Positions 35,840-43,675 of a stretch of 64,000 bases of DNA are shown piece after piece. The position numbers and the translations under genes are program-made. The notes under the pieces are model-generated. The model did not search any database. It was not told the origin of the DNA and was given only the letters and a program-made list of their open reading frames with translations. Every line of letters begins with the position of its first letter. Position 1 is the first letter of the stretch. Location of the stretch: contig UBTF01000004.1 in assembly GCA_900468285.1 (NCBI GenBank), positions 26,986-90,985 on the forward strand, in the 5' to 3' direction. The stretch is from Hyphomicrobiales bacterium. GTDB lineage: Bacteria > Pseudomonadota > Alphaproteobacteria > Rhizobiales > Rhizobiaceae.

Positions 35840-36364
35840 GTATCTGTCCGTTCAAGGTCGGATCGCACGTCCATCGTGCACATTGGTGCTGCAGAAGGCC
35901 AGGCGACAATGGATGCAAACTGGAGTGACACGCGTGATCTTCCTCGAAGGCTTTCTTTCTTCCGCCTGACGGTCAGACGTGCAGCGCTTTCGATGAAGAG
36001 GCCAGATCAACTCTCTCAAGCAGGAATGTAATTCGTCGCAAGGGGTAATTCAATCCGTCTAGCTCATGCAGCGCATATACATTTTTGAATATTGCTTAAC
36101 TTCCATATAAGTGCATCCGCAAGGGTTTACATGGCAGTCGCCTCCGTGACTGCCGCTGTTTGCGCAGCCTCGAGCGCCCGTCTTTGCGACCTCAGAGATC
36201 GCGCCTTATTTGACCGACTGGTCAACATTGCGGACGAAGGCTTTGGAGCCTAAAAGAAATGGGGATATTTGATGTGCAAAGCGGTATCTGGCGATACGGC
36301 ATTCGTTATCAATTATTCTTGGTTCATATCGTGCCAGCAGAATTTAAACCTACAGAGATATTCC
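35840..36364. other. Divergent promoter region between the RND operon and rutR
   Basis: These 525 bases separate two divergent transcription units. A RutR-type operator lies at 36210-36225. The centre (36050-36110) is AT-rich and contains TTGAATATTGC-like promoter material. The short frames in it show no similarity to proteins I know. Confidence 0.5.
36210..36225. promoter_or_regulatory. RutR-type operator TTGACC-N4-GGTCAA
   Basis: TTGACCGACTGGTCAA matches the published E. coli RutR site TTGACCANNTGGTCAA in all but one base. It lies about 140 bases before the rutR-like ATG and about 370 bases before the adaptor gene. Binding by the adjacent regulator is inferred. Confidence 0.7.
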
Positions 36365-37021
36365 ATGCCCATACCCAGAGCGGCGAAGACCCAGAAGCGG
36401 ACGCGCATACAGGAAGAGAAGGAAGAGGCGATCCTGGAAGCGGCGCTGGATGTCTTTTCGGCTCACGGCTTTCGTGGCACGACCATCGATCAGATCGCCG
36501 AGGTTGTGGGAATGTCGAAGCCCAACGTTCTCTATTACTTCCGAACCAAGGAAGCGATGCACAGGGCATTGATCGAGCGTGTGCTGTACACTTGGCTAGA
36601 CCCGTTGCGGGCCTTTGACGCTGACGGTGACCCGGAGAGCGAAATCCGCTCCTATATCCGGCGCAAGCTTGAAATGGCCAGGGATTATCCGCGCGAAAGC
36701 CGTTTGTTCGCCAATGAAATCCTGCAGGGCGCACCGCATGTCGAGGATGAGTTGAAAGGACCTTTGAAGGAACTGGTGGATGAAAAGGCGGGCGTGATCC
36801 GCAGTTGGGCGAAATCTGGCCGGATGGCGCCTTGCGATCCCTATCACCTCATTTTCTCGATATGGGCGACGACTCAGCACTATGCCGATTTCGATGTTCA
36901 GGTGCGGGCCGTGCTGGGCGACAATGCCGGAGAAGGCCGTTTTGAGGATGCCGCCCGCTTTCTGGAACAGCTCTTCATGGGCGGACTGGGGATATTTTCC
37001 CCGCAATCCAAAAAAACATGA
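36365..37021 (+). CDS. rutR: TetR-family regulator, RutR-like
   Basis: A 218-residue TetR-type DNA-binding protein. The helix-turn-helix reads HGFRGTTIDQIAEVVGMSKPNVLYYFRTKEAM. The ligand domain closely follows E. coli RutR, with KLEMARDYPRESRLFANEILQGAP, LKELVDEKAGVIRSWAKSGRMAP and IWATTQHYADF aligned to RutR stretches I recall. RutR binds uracil and thymine and releases its operator. I chose ATG 36365 (MPIPRAAKTQKR); the reading from 36269 has no similarity. No rut pyrimidine genes are nearby. A RutR-type site and a divergent RND efflux operon suggest it may control the pump as well as itself. Confidence 0.85.
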   Translation: MPIPRAAKTQKRTRIQEEKEEAILEAALDVFSAHGFRGTTIDQIAEVVGMSKPNVLYYFRTKEAMHRALIERVLYTWLDPLRAFDADGDPESEIRSYIRRKLEMARDYPRESRLFANEILQGAPHVEDELKGPLKELVDEKAGVIRSWAKSGRMAPCDPYHLIFSIWATTQHYADFDVQVRAVLGDNAGEGRFEDAARFLEQLFMGGLGIFSPQSKKT

Positions 37022-37120
37022 CGATTACGTTCAACTTTATACTTTACTCGAAAACTCATCTTTACTATCGTGTGCCCGACCTGATTGCACAGGTGGCAGA
37101 ATTCAATGGTAAGGTGAGGC

Positions 37121-37531
37121 ATGGCACGGAAAGAGAAGAAGAAGGCGGATCGTAACGGCAAGCGGGACAATCGCCCGCAGCAGGAAGAGCAAACCCCTTC
37201 TGCATCGGCACCTTCCGGCCCAAGAAGCTTTCTCTATGTCGGTGGGCGTGACTGTCAGGTTGCGCATCTTCGGCAGATTGCCAGCAGCTTTGATGCAGAG
37301 CTTATCCATCACGATGGCGGATTGCGCGAGGCTGTTTCGCGGATCGACACGCTGCTTCCGTCGGTCGACTGCGTGTTCTGCCCCATCGACTGTATCAGCC
37401 ATGATGCGTGTTTGCGGGTAAAGTCCGGATGCAAGAAGTTCGGCAAGACCTTCATTCCGCTGCGCAATGGCAGCAAGTCCAGTCTGGAACGTGCCCTTCA
37501 GACCATGAATGAGCGCAACGGCGCCAATTGA
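37121..37531 (+). CDS. DUF2325 domain protein
   Basis: A 136-residue cytoplasmic protein. The first 30 residues are highly charged and rich in Lys and Gln. From about residue 35 the sequence FLYVGGRDCQVAHLRQIASSFDAELIHHDGG starts the DUF2325 domain, with a later VFCPIDCISHDACLRVKSGCKKFGK that carries five cysteines. The family resembles a receiver or Rossmann-like fold and several members bind heme or metals, but this one has no assigned role. It follows rutR by 99 bases on the same strand and converges with the DUF423 gene. Confidence 0.8.
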   Translation: MARKEKKKADRNGKRDNRPQQEEQTPSASAPSGPRSFLYVGGRDCQVAHLRQIASSFDAELIHHDGGLREAVSRIDTLLPSVDCVFCPIDCISHDACLRVKSGCKKFGKTFIPLRNGSKSSLERALQTMNERNGAN

Positions 37532-37536
37532 GGTGT

Positions 37537-37905
37537 TCAGGCGCGGGCCGGCTTGAAAAAAGCGGCAAGCGCCAGAACCATCCATCCGGCAATCATGCCA
37601 AAACCGCCTATTGGCGCGGCCATTGGAAACAGGCCCACACCGGTGAAATGGCGTGAGACCAGGTCGGCTGCGAAAAGTGCGGTGCCGAGGCCGAGAAGAA
37701 GGGAAGCGGGTGTTGCGGTCCTGATCCGCTCCCAGCCGATGTGAAGACCGAGAAGGACCGGTGCGTGGGCCAGGCACATTGCCGATGCGTTGCCAAGCAA
37801 TTGCGTTGCACCCGTGTGCGTTGCTGCCGCAGCAAGCGCGACACCTGCAGCGCCAAGCAGGCCGGCAAGAAACAGGCTCGTCGGTCGCAACCATTGTCTG
37901 CTCAT
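37537..37905 (-). CDS. DUF423 small membrane protein
   Basis: A 122-residue inner-membrane protein with four hydrophobic segments. The first segment is followed by AAATHTGATQLLGNASAMCLAHAPVLLGLH and the last by the PMAAPIGGFGMIAGWMVLALAAF ending that is diagnostic for DUF423 (YgdD/YwdK family). Function is unknown. Its ATG overlaps the stop codon of the truncated hemoglobin gene as ATGA, so the two proteins are translated in tandem. Confidence 0.85.
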   Translation of the reverse strand: MSRQWLRPTSLFLAGLLGAAGVALAAAATHTGATQLLGNASAMCLAHAPVLLGLHIGWERIRTATPASLLLGLGTALFAADLVSRHFTGVGLFPMAAPIGGFGMIAGWMVLALAAFFKPARA

Positions 37906-38303
37906 GATGTGGTCTCTTCCTGATTTTGCATATGCAGCGCCAGACGTTCTATCGGCGTCCAGATGATGTCGCGCAGTTTGGGGTTCTCGATGGTCTCATC
38001 CATGGCGCGCCGAAAGCAGAGCAGCCATTCTTCCCGCTCCACGGTACCGATGGGCGCCACGAAATGCCGTCTGCGCAGCATGGGGTGTCCGTATTTTTCG
38101 ACATAGACCGGCGGGCCGCCGAGGTAGCCCAGCAGGTAATCGGTAAACTTGCTCTCGCTGTTTGAAAGATCGGGTGGGTGGATGGCCCGGCAGTGCGATG
38201 CCTCGGGCAACGTGTCCATCAGCTCGTAGAACCGCTTCGACAATGCACGAACCGTCTGCTCGCCTCCAATTGCCTCATAAAGTGTAATGGTTTCGCCCGC
38301 CAC
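37902..38303 (-). CDS. Group II truncated hemoglobin
   Basis: A heme protein of about 133 residues with the two-on-two globin fold. It begins TLYEAIGGEQTVRALSKRFYELMDTLPEA and has the group II proximal-His region YVEKYGHPMLRRRHF and the conserved Trp of helix G in EEWLLCF. Such globins bind oxygen tightly and detoxify NO or peroxide. I chose GTG 38303 (VAGETITLYEA) with GGAG nearby because this gives normal family length; the longer reading to 38390 has no similarity. It is coupled to the DUF423 gene. Confidence 0.85.
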   Translation of the reverse strand: MAGETITLYEAIGGEQTVRALSKRFYELMDTLPEASHCRAIHPPDLSNSESKFTDYLLGYLGGPPVYVEKYGHPMLRRRHFVAPIGTVEREEWLLCFRRAMDETIENPKLRDIIWTPIERLALHMQNQEETTS

Positions 38304-38357
38304 GTCCAGTCTCCGTTTGCCCCAGCTTTGCCGCCTCAGCGAAAAAAGCGCAACAGC

Positions 38358-38392
38358 AAACGAAGGGTGCGGCAAATTGCTTCGCCGCACCC
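38358..38392 (-). terminator. Hairpin terminator of the phosphomannomutase gene
   Basis: On the minus strand GGGTGCGGC pairs with GCCGCACCC over ten bases and is followed by TTCGTTTGC. It lies just after the gene's stop codon. Confidence 0.6.
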
Positions 38393-38401
38393 GGCATCAC
38401 A

Positions 38402-39817
38402 TCAACCGAAGTTGCGAATCATATCCAGACCCTGTCGCAACAGGGCGTCGGCGTCATCCTGATTGGCCGCTTCGACATAGCAACGCATCTCCGGCGCGTT
38501 GCCGGATGGGCGGAAGTGGATGGTGTTGCCGTTGGTCAGCGTCACGCGAAGCCCGTCTATATCGCTGGTTTCCTTCACACTCCCGACGGAACGAAGGAAC
38601 GTCTCGAGGTTGGTGCTGGACGCGCGAAGATGCTCCATCAGGGCAGCGCTCTTCTCCTGGGCAAAATCCTGCAGACGATCTGCGGCGGCGACGGGAAGCC
38701 TGTAGGCTGCCGCAATCTGCGACAACGGCTTTTGCTGGTCGGCAGCAAGCTTCAGCACCGCCAGAAGCGGCAGGAAGCAGTCGCGTGTCGGCAGCGGGGA
38801 CACCGTCTTGCCATTGAGCGTGAAGGCCGAGGCCGTCAGGAAACCGCCATTGGCTTCGAAGCCTATGACCTTTTTGTTGCCCTTCGAGAGAGCCTCCTGC
38901 ATTCCCGCGATGACAAAGGGCGACCCGACCTTGGTGCGCAAAACCTCGAAATCGCCATTGCCTTCAATGCCTGAATTGGAGGTGACGGGTGTGACAACAA
39001 CATCGGCTTTGAGGAAATTGGCAGTGATGAGACCCAGGAGGTCGCCGCGAAGCGGCACGCCGTGCTCATCCGCAAGCAACGGCCTGTCTCCATCGCCATC
39101 GGCTGAGATAATCGCGTCCAGCTTATGCTCTGCGGACCATGACTTGAGCTTCTCCAACGTATCGGCGGAAACGGCCTCCGTATCGACAGGGATGAAGGTT
39201 TCGGACCTGCCGAGTGGAACGACCTCAGCACCGTAATGTTTCAGCACATCGACGAATGCGTCCCGGGCAACGGTGCTGTGCTGATAGACGCCAATTTTCA
39301 AACCGGAAAGCGAACCTCCTGGTAAGAGAGCCGAATTGCGCTCAAAAAAGAGCGCATTTGCCTTTTCTGCTCCGCTTTCCGCATCGCCCGGCTGGTCGGG
39401 CATATCGGCGCCTTCGAGGCCCTTGGCCAACTCGCCAATTGCAATTTCATCCTGCTTGTCGATTTCGCCATCCGGCCTGTAAAACTTGATCCCGTTGCGA
39501 TCCGCCGGAATATGCGAGCCCGTAATCATCAGGGCTCCGGCATTCAGGGACATGCTGTAGAGCGCCAGAGCAGGTGTCGGCAGCGCGCCGCAATCAACCG
39601 GCTTCAGACCGGCGGCGCGCAGTGCGCCAATGCAGGTGCGTGCGATTGAGGGGCTCGAATCCCTGAAATCCTGCCCGATCAAAACAGGATCACCAGCTTT
39701 TGCCTGTCCGGAAGCCAGAAGATGTTGTGCGAAGGCTGTTGCGTAAACTGCGGACGCCCTGCCTTTGAGATCTTCCGAAAGGCCGCGAAGGCCGCTTGTT
39801 CCAAACTTCAGGCTCAT
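38402..39817 (-). CDS. Phosphomannomutase/phosphoglucomutase family protein
   Basis: A 471-residue phosphohexomutase that interconverts hexose 6- and 1-phosphates. It opens LKFGTSGLRGLSEDL, has the phosphoserine loop TGSHIPADRNGIKFY, the Mg2+ loop SADGDGDRPLL, the sugar loop GFEANGGFLTAS and the phosphate-binding RPSGNAPEMRCYVEA. This matches the rhizobial phosphomannomutase group (annotated NoeK in some genomes), which supplies mannose-1-phosphate for surface polysaccharides. The TGSHIP variant replaces TASHNP of many mutases. It stands alone with its own terminator. Confidence 0.88.
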   Translation of the reverse strand: MSLKFGTSGLRGLSEDLKGRASAVYATAFAQHLLASGQAKAGDPVLIGQDFRDSSPSIARTCIGALRAAGLKPVDCGALPTPALALYSMSLNAGALMITGSHIPADRNGIKFYRPDGEIDKQDEIAIGELAKGLEGADMPDQPGDAESGAEKANALFFERNSALLPGGSLSGLKIGVYQHSTVARDAFVDVLKHYGAEVVPLGRSETFIPVDTEAVSADTLEKLKSWSAEHKLDAIISADGDGDRPLLADEHGVPLRGDLLGLITANFLKADVVVTPVTSNSGIEGNGDFEVLRTKVGSPFVIAGMQEALSKGNKKVIGFEANGGFLTASAFTLNGKTVSPLPTRDCFLPLLAVLKLAADQQKPLSQIAAAYRLPVAAADRLQDFAQEKSAALMEHLRASSTNLETFLRSVGSVKETSDIDGLRVTLTNGNTIHFRPSGNAPEMRCYVEAANQDDADALLRQGLDMIRNFG

Positions 39818-40022
39818 ATTGATTGCTTCCTTATTCTGGTCTTGCGTGGGCTTTTTTGTCGAAATTTTTTAATATAACGCCAAAAGCGCAGCATTGATCC
39901 CGCCCGCGGCCTTACCCGGTGGTAGCCGACAGCTCGGAAAGGATCAAGTTTTGACAGGAAGCGACCACTCACCCTATATCGGCCCGGCGTCGAGAGGGTC
40001 GGCGTCAAGGAAAGGTTCTGGA

Positions 40023-40232
40023 ATGGAAACCGTATCGATCGACAATCGTGGCGACTTTGGCCTGTGGGCAATCGAACGCGCCAAGGCGATCATCGCCGCA
40101 GAAGGCTCCGACCTTGCCATCGCTTCCCGCGAGGGAAACGAGGAAGAGATCAGAAGCGCAGCAAACAGCCTCGGCGCTGCAATCTCTGCGGCCTTGCTCG
40201 AGGTTTATGACGGCCTAGTTCCCGAAGAATGA
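40023..40232 (+). CDS. Small acidic hypothetical protein
   Basis: A 69-residue acidic cytoplasmic protein, METVSIDNRGDFGLWAIERA and onward, ending LLEVYDGLVPEE. It appears to be two or three helices. I chose ATG 40023, with AAGG upstream; the longer frame from 39894 has composition unlike a protein. I do not recognise a family. Its 3' end overlaps the 3' end of the convergent membrane-protein gene by 28 bases. Confidence 0.55.
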   Translation: METVSIDNRGDFGLWAIERAKAIIAAEGSDLAIASREGNEEEIRSAANSLGAAISAALLEVYDGLVPEE

Positions 40233-40756
40233 TCCTGCCGATTGAGGCCTGCATAGCGCAAGGCGATGAAGGCCGTAAGGCACGCCACGGCAAAGGCATT
40301 GATGTTCAGCAGCTTTGTAAGGTCTTCCGCATTCCATAGATGCAAGGCGTCGCCCAGGAGATAGCGGGTGAACAGGAAGCCGACAAAGACGAAGCCGGTC
40401 ATGCCGATCTGCCACAGTCTTTCATGCGCGCGGAATGAGACAGCCACCAGCATGATGCAGGCGCAGAAGAAAAGCTCGGTTCCTGAAGCGGTGCCGAAAA
40501 GCTTGGTTTCGAACACCGTGTCGATCGTGCCGATCACAGGGAGGGAAATCCTCGCGGCAAGCGATGACCTTTTCGCGATCAGGGGGATGGCCAGGAAGAA
40601 CAGCATCGAGATAATGCTGATCGACGCTGCCGCCACCCCGCTCCCGACAAACCACCATATCGTCAATGGATAAAATGGCTTGTTGGCGATGATGACCCAG
40701 GCGATCGTCAGCGTCGCCGCTGTCAGAGGGTCGTGTGCTGCCGCTTTCGTTTCCAT
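40205..40756 (-). CDS. Hypothetical membrane protein in the cfa-DUF1295 operon
   Basis: A 183-residue protein with about five membrane segments (starting with AATLTIAWVIIANKPFYPLTI and ending with NINAFAVACLTAFIALRYAGL). No family is recognised. I chose ATG 40756 because it lies five bases after the cfa-like stop; the longer reading to 40804 would overlap that gene. It is the last gene of a three-gene minus-strand operon with a methyltransferase and a DUF1295 protein, so a part in membrane lipid or sterol-like modification is plausible but unproven. Confidence 0.65.
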   Translation of the reverse strand: METKAAAHDPLTAATLTIAWVIIANKPFYPLTIWWFVGSGVAAASISIISMLFFLAIPLIAKRSSLAARISLPVIGTIDTVFETKLFGTASGTELFFCACIMLVAVSFRAHERLWQIGMTGFVFVGFLFTRYLLGDALHLWNAEDLTKLLNINAFAVACLTAFIALRYAGLNRQDHSSGTRPS

Positions 40757-40761
40757 CGCGC

Positions 40762-41793
40762 TTACGCTTTGACCGGAGCGAGCAGATAGTGGCCGACGCC
40801 CCAAACCGTACCCTTGTCATGACCGAAAAGGCCTGCGGTTGCGAGGAAGAACAGACGCCAGCGTCGTCTCCACAGATTGGCATCCTTGCCATAGACCTGC
40901 TGGAGAATGGGAGTGATACGTGCCTCTTCCCTGTCAAAATTGGCGAGCCAGTCCATGGCGGTGCGCCGGTAGTGGTCGCCCGACCAGCGCCATTCCGCCT
41001 CGACATTGTAGATGTCCTCGAAGCGGTGCGGCAGGTCCAGCGCAGGCATGATGCCGCCGGTGAAGAAGTGATGGGCAATCCAGTCGGCGGGGTTGTTCTG
41101 GTCGAAGCGGTAGGAGCGGTCCTTGTGATTGAAAACGTGGATGAACAATTTGCCATCCTGCTTCAGCCAGCCGCGTGTTCGCTCAAACAGTGCTCGCCAG
41201 TTGGACATGTGCTCGAACATTTCAACGGAAACGATACGGTCATAGATGCCGTCAGGCGCAAAATCATTCATGTCGGCGGTAACGACGGTCAGGTTGGTGA
41301 TGTCGTTGCGCGCGGCCTGCGCAAGGATATAGGCGCGCTGTGATGAGGAGTTCGAGACAGAGGTGATACGCGCATTGGGGAATTGACGCGCGAGGTAGAG
41401 CGACAGCGAACCCCAACCGCAACCCAGTTCCAGAATATCCATTCCATCCTGCACATCGGCATGTTTTACCGTTTCAGCCAGAGCGGCGGTCTCGGCATCG
41501 GCAAGTGTGGTGGTTGCGCTTGGGTAGAAGCAGGATGAGTATTTTCGTTGCGGACCCAGTACCAGCGCAAAAAACTCCGCAGGCACTTCATAGTGCTGAC
41601 GGTTGGCCTCATCGGTATGCGTTGCCACGGGGAACGTCGCCATATCGCGGGCGAAGTTCAACTCCTCATCGAAGGGCACTTTCTCCAGCCTGCGCTTAGT
41701 CCGGTTGCACAGGAAATTTATGCCGGTCAGGGTCAGGGCGTCGGAAAGCGGCGCCTTTTCGGCGGCATTGATCGCAAAAGCCAGCATGTTCAT
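40762..41793 (-). CDS. Cyclopropane-fatty-acyl-phospholipid synthase family methyltransferase
   Basis: A SAM-dependent enzyme of about 343 residues. The N-terminal part (INFLCNRTKRRLEK, HYEVPAEFFALVLGPQRKYSSCFY) and the SAM-binding ELGCGWGSLSLYLA are those of the Cfa family. Later motifs IVSVEMFEHMSNW and HVFNHKDRSYRF match the subgroup that accompanies DUF1295 genes. It probably methylates unsaturated acyl chains of phospholipids. I chose ATG 41793, with AGGAGG seven bases upstream. Its ATG lies one base after the DUF1295 stop, so the operon is coupled. It is somewhat divergent from E. coli Cfa. Confidence 0.82.
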   Translation of the reverse strand: MNMLAFAINAAEKAPLSDALTLTGINFLCNRTKRRLEKVPFDEELNFARDMATFPVATHTDEANRQHYEVPAEFFALVLGPQRKYSSCFYPSATTTLADAETAALAETVKHADVQDGMDILELGCGWGSLSLYLARQFPNARITSVSNSSSQRAYILAQAARNDITNLTVVTADMNDFAPDGIYDRIVSVEMFEHMSNWRALFERTRGWLKQDGKLFIHVFNHKDRSYRFDQNNPADWIAHHFFTGGIMPALDLPHRFEDIYNVEAEWRWSGDHYRRTAMDWLANFDREEARITPILQQVYGKDANLWRRRWRLFFLATAGLFGHDKGTVWGVGHYLLAPVKA

Positions 41794-41794
41794 C

Positions 41795-42598
41795 TTATGC
41801 CTCCTCTTTTCTAGGTCCGGGGAAAAACGCATTCACACGCCGCTGGAGCGAGCGGAATTTTTCGCCGCGTGACCGCATCATGTGTTCTTCAAGGGGGGGA
41901 ATGCCTGACGCGTGCACCAACAGCCAGTACATCAGCGCGGGTGCCAAGAGGGAGGCCCAGCTCCATGCAGAGGGGCCTGTCAGAGCAAGCAGAGGCCAGG
42001 CGCACCAGAAAAGCCATTCGAAGAAGTAATTGGGGTGGCGCGAATATCGCCACAGGCCTTCCTCGCATACTTCCGTCTTCGCCTCCGGCTTCTTGCGAAA
42101 GGCTGCAAGCTGGCGGTCAGAGAGGGCTTCTCCGCCCAGTGCAATCAGGGCAACAAGAATGCCGACAATATCGAGCGCAGTGGGGAATTCTGCCGTGTTG
42201 GAAGCGGCAACATAAACCGCCAGGACAAGTACGAAGCCGCACAAGGCCTGGATCTGGAGGAACACGAACAGGCGCACACTTGCCTTGCTGCCCCAGTCTT
42301 CTACCAGCTTGGCGTAACGGGGATCTTCCCCACCGCCTTTGGTGCGCGAACCGATATGGCTGCCCAGCCGGATTGCCCATATGGCGACGATCAGGAACGC
42401 GGCAACCCGCCGCTCGAAAGCACCTTCAGCGAAGAAAATAGCGACAAGGCCGCCAATTCCGATGGCGAAGGACCAGATGGTGTCGATCCAGCCGCTCGCG
42501 CCGGTTTTTCTCTGGACGGCCCAGGCAAACGTCATTGCAAGACTGAGGCCGACTGCCACCAGCGCAAGTAACCCATAATTCATCGCAAGCATTTCCAC
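41795..42598 (-). CDS. DUF1295 membrane protein (steroid 5-alpha-reductase-like)
   Basis: A 267-residue membrane protein with about seven hydrophobic segments. The second half contains EEGLWRYSRHPNYFFEWLFWCAWPLLAL, the signature of the DUF1295 and isoprenylcysteine-methyltransferase-like fold, including the conserved RHPNY. DUF1295 proteins are often encoded next to Cfa-like methyltransferases and ECF sigma factors, and are thought to act on membrane lipids. An in-frame ATG at 42583 (MNYGLLAL) is an alternative start. It is the first gene of the operon, divergent from the DUF2147 gene. Confidence 0.82.
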   Translation of the reverse strand: MEMLAMNYGLLALVAVGLSLAMTFAWAVQRKTGASGWIDTIWSFAIGIGGLVAIFFAEGAFERRVAAFLIVAIWAIRLGSHIGSRTKGGGEDPRYAKLVEDWGSKASVRLFVFLQIQALCGFVLVLAVYVAASNTAEFPTALDIVGILVALIALGGEALSDRQLAAFRKKPEAKTEVCEEGLWRYSRHPNYFFEWLFWCAWPLLALTGPSAWSWASLLAPALMYWLLVHASGIPPLEEHMMRSRGEKFRSLQRRVNAFFPGPRKEEA

Positions 42599-42688
42599 CC
42601 TCGAGACATTGCAACATGTGATGGAGTACGGCGCGGGCCATGAAACGGTTTCCTGCCTGCGAAAAAAAACTGAAGGGACGATTATTTG

Positions 42689-42717
42689 TGATCCGTTGAA
42701 ACCTTTGGGTCGTTCTA
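42689..42717 (+). promoter_or_regulatory. Candidate ECF-type promoter TGATCC-N16-CGTTCTA
   Basis: TGATCC at 42689-42694 and CGTTCTA at 42711-42717 have ECF-like content and spacing. The start point would lie near 42724, about 39 bases before the DUF2147 ATG. The same ATCC-N19-TCTA arrangement occurs before the DUF4394 gene. Confidence 0.45.
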
Positions 42718-42762
42718 GTCTTCAATGCCCGTGAGCAAGAACTTCGACCGGAGGAGATGACC

Positions 42763-43134
42763 ATGAATACAGCATTGAAATACGCTTTATGCATTGCAGT
42801 ATTGTCTGGCGGTGCCGCATCCGCAGCCGACATTAACGGCCAGTGGGCGCGCGGCGATGGCAACGCGAAGGTTCAGATTGCCCCATGCGGCTCGGACATC
42901 TGCGCCACCAATACCTGGATCAAGCCGGGCACCCCGAAGGAAAAGACCGGTGACCGTCTGGTCATGAGCATAAAGCCGACCTCTGACGGGCAATATTCCG
43001 GCACGGCGTTCGATCCACAGCGGGACCTCACCTACAAACTGTCCGTTTCCGTCAACGGCGACACCATGACGACGAAGGGCTGCGTTCTGGCAGGAATATT
43101 GTGCAAGGGCGTCAACTGGTCGCGTATCAACTGA
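42763..43134 (+). CDS. DUF2147 secreted protein
   Basis: A 123-residue periplasmic protein. After a signal peptide (to GGAASA before ADINGQW) it has NGQWARGDGNAKVQIAPCGSDICATNTW, MSIKPTSDGQYSGTAFDPQRDLTYKL and CVLAGILCKGVNWSRIN, matching DUF2147, a small beta-barrel-like fold with conserved cysteines. I chose ATG 42763 because GGAGGAG sits at the right distance; ATG 42757 is too close to it. A possible ECF promoter precedes it and the DUF2177 gene follows after 21 bases. Function unknown. Confidence 0.82.
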   Translation: MNTALKYALCIAVLSGGAASAADINGQWARGDGNAKVQIAPCGSDICATNTWIKPGTPKEKTGDRLVMSIKPTSDGQYSGTAFDPQRDLTYKLSVSVNGDTMTTKGCVLAGILCKGVNWSRIN

Positions 43135-43155
43135 ATCAAATAGACTGGACCTGAC

Positions 43156-43572
43156 ATGAAAAAACGTGCTGTCGCCTACATCTCGACACTTATCGTGTTT
43201 GTCGCCATAGATTTCGTATGGCTGAGCGTCATGGCAGACGTTCTTTACCGACCGGCACTGGGCGACATGCTCGCAAAAGACTTCAGGCCAGTACCCGCAG
43301 TCCTGTTCTACCTCATCTTTGCAGCCGGGCTGACCTTCTTTGCCGTCCGCCCGGGCCTGGTGACGGCCAAGTACGGCACATCCTTTCTCTACGGCGCCTT
43401 CATGGGCTTTGTTGCCTATGCGACCTATGACCTGACAAACCAGGCAACGCTTGCAAGCTGGTCGACGACGTTGACGGTCGCGGATCTGATCTGGGGCTCA
43501 CTCCTGTCAGCGGTCTCCGCATGTGCCGGCCACTGGATCACCGAGAAATTTGGCGGGCGTCTTGCGCGTTGA
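43156..43572 (+). CDS. DUF2177 membrane protein
   Basis: A 138-residue inner-membrane protein with four segments. DFVWLSVMADVLYRPALGDML near the start and GAFMGFVAYATYDLTNQATL in the middle are the DUF2177 hallmarks. The family often occurs with Cfa, DUF1295 and ECF sigma genes in stress regulons. It follows DUF2147 on the same strand. A hairpin with a short T-rich tail lies after it (43629-43656). Confidence 0.82.
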   Translation: MKKRAVAYISTLIVFVAIDFVWLSVMADVLYRPALGDMLAKDFRPVPAVLFYLIFAAGLTFFAVRPGLVTAKYGTSFLYGAFMGFVAYATYDLTNQATLASWSTTLTVADLIWGSLLSAVSACAGHWITEKFGGRLAR

Positions 43573-43628
43573 TGCCCTCAAACCTCGCTGTCCAGATCTT
43601 ATACCACAGTATCTGATGTTCCCGTTCC

Positions 43629-43656
43629 GGCCCTTGCGTGGCAAGGGCCTTTCGTT
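43629..43656 (+). terminator. Possible terminator after the DUF2177 gene
   Basis: GGCCCTTG pairs with CAAGGGCC over five bases, followed by TTTCGTT. The T-run is short, so termination may be partial and the following hydrolase gene may be co-transcribed. Confidence 0.45.
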
Positions 43657-43675
43657 GCAGAAATCCAGGATTGTC

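Noticed and set aside
31315..37021. Identity of the RND pump and TetR regulator as the isoflavonoid-inducible ifeABR system of Agrobacterium
   Set aside because: The regulator resembles RutR in its ligand domain and the operator matches RutR, so I did not transfer the ife names.
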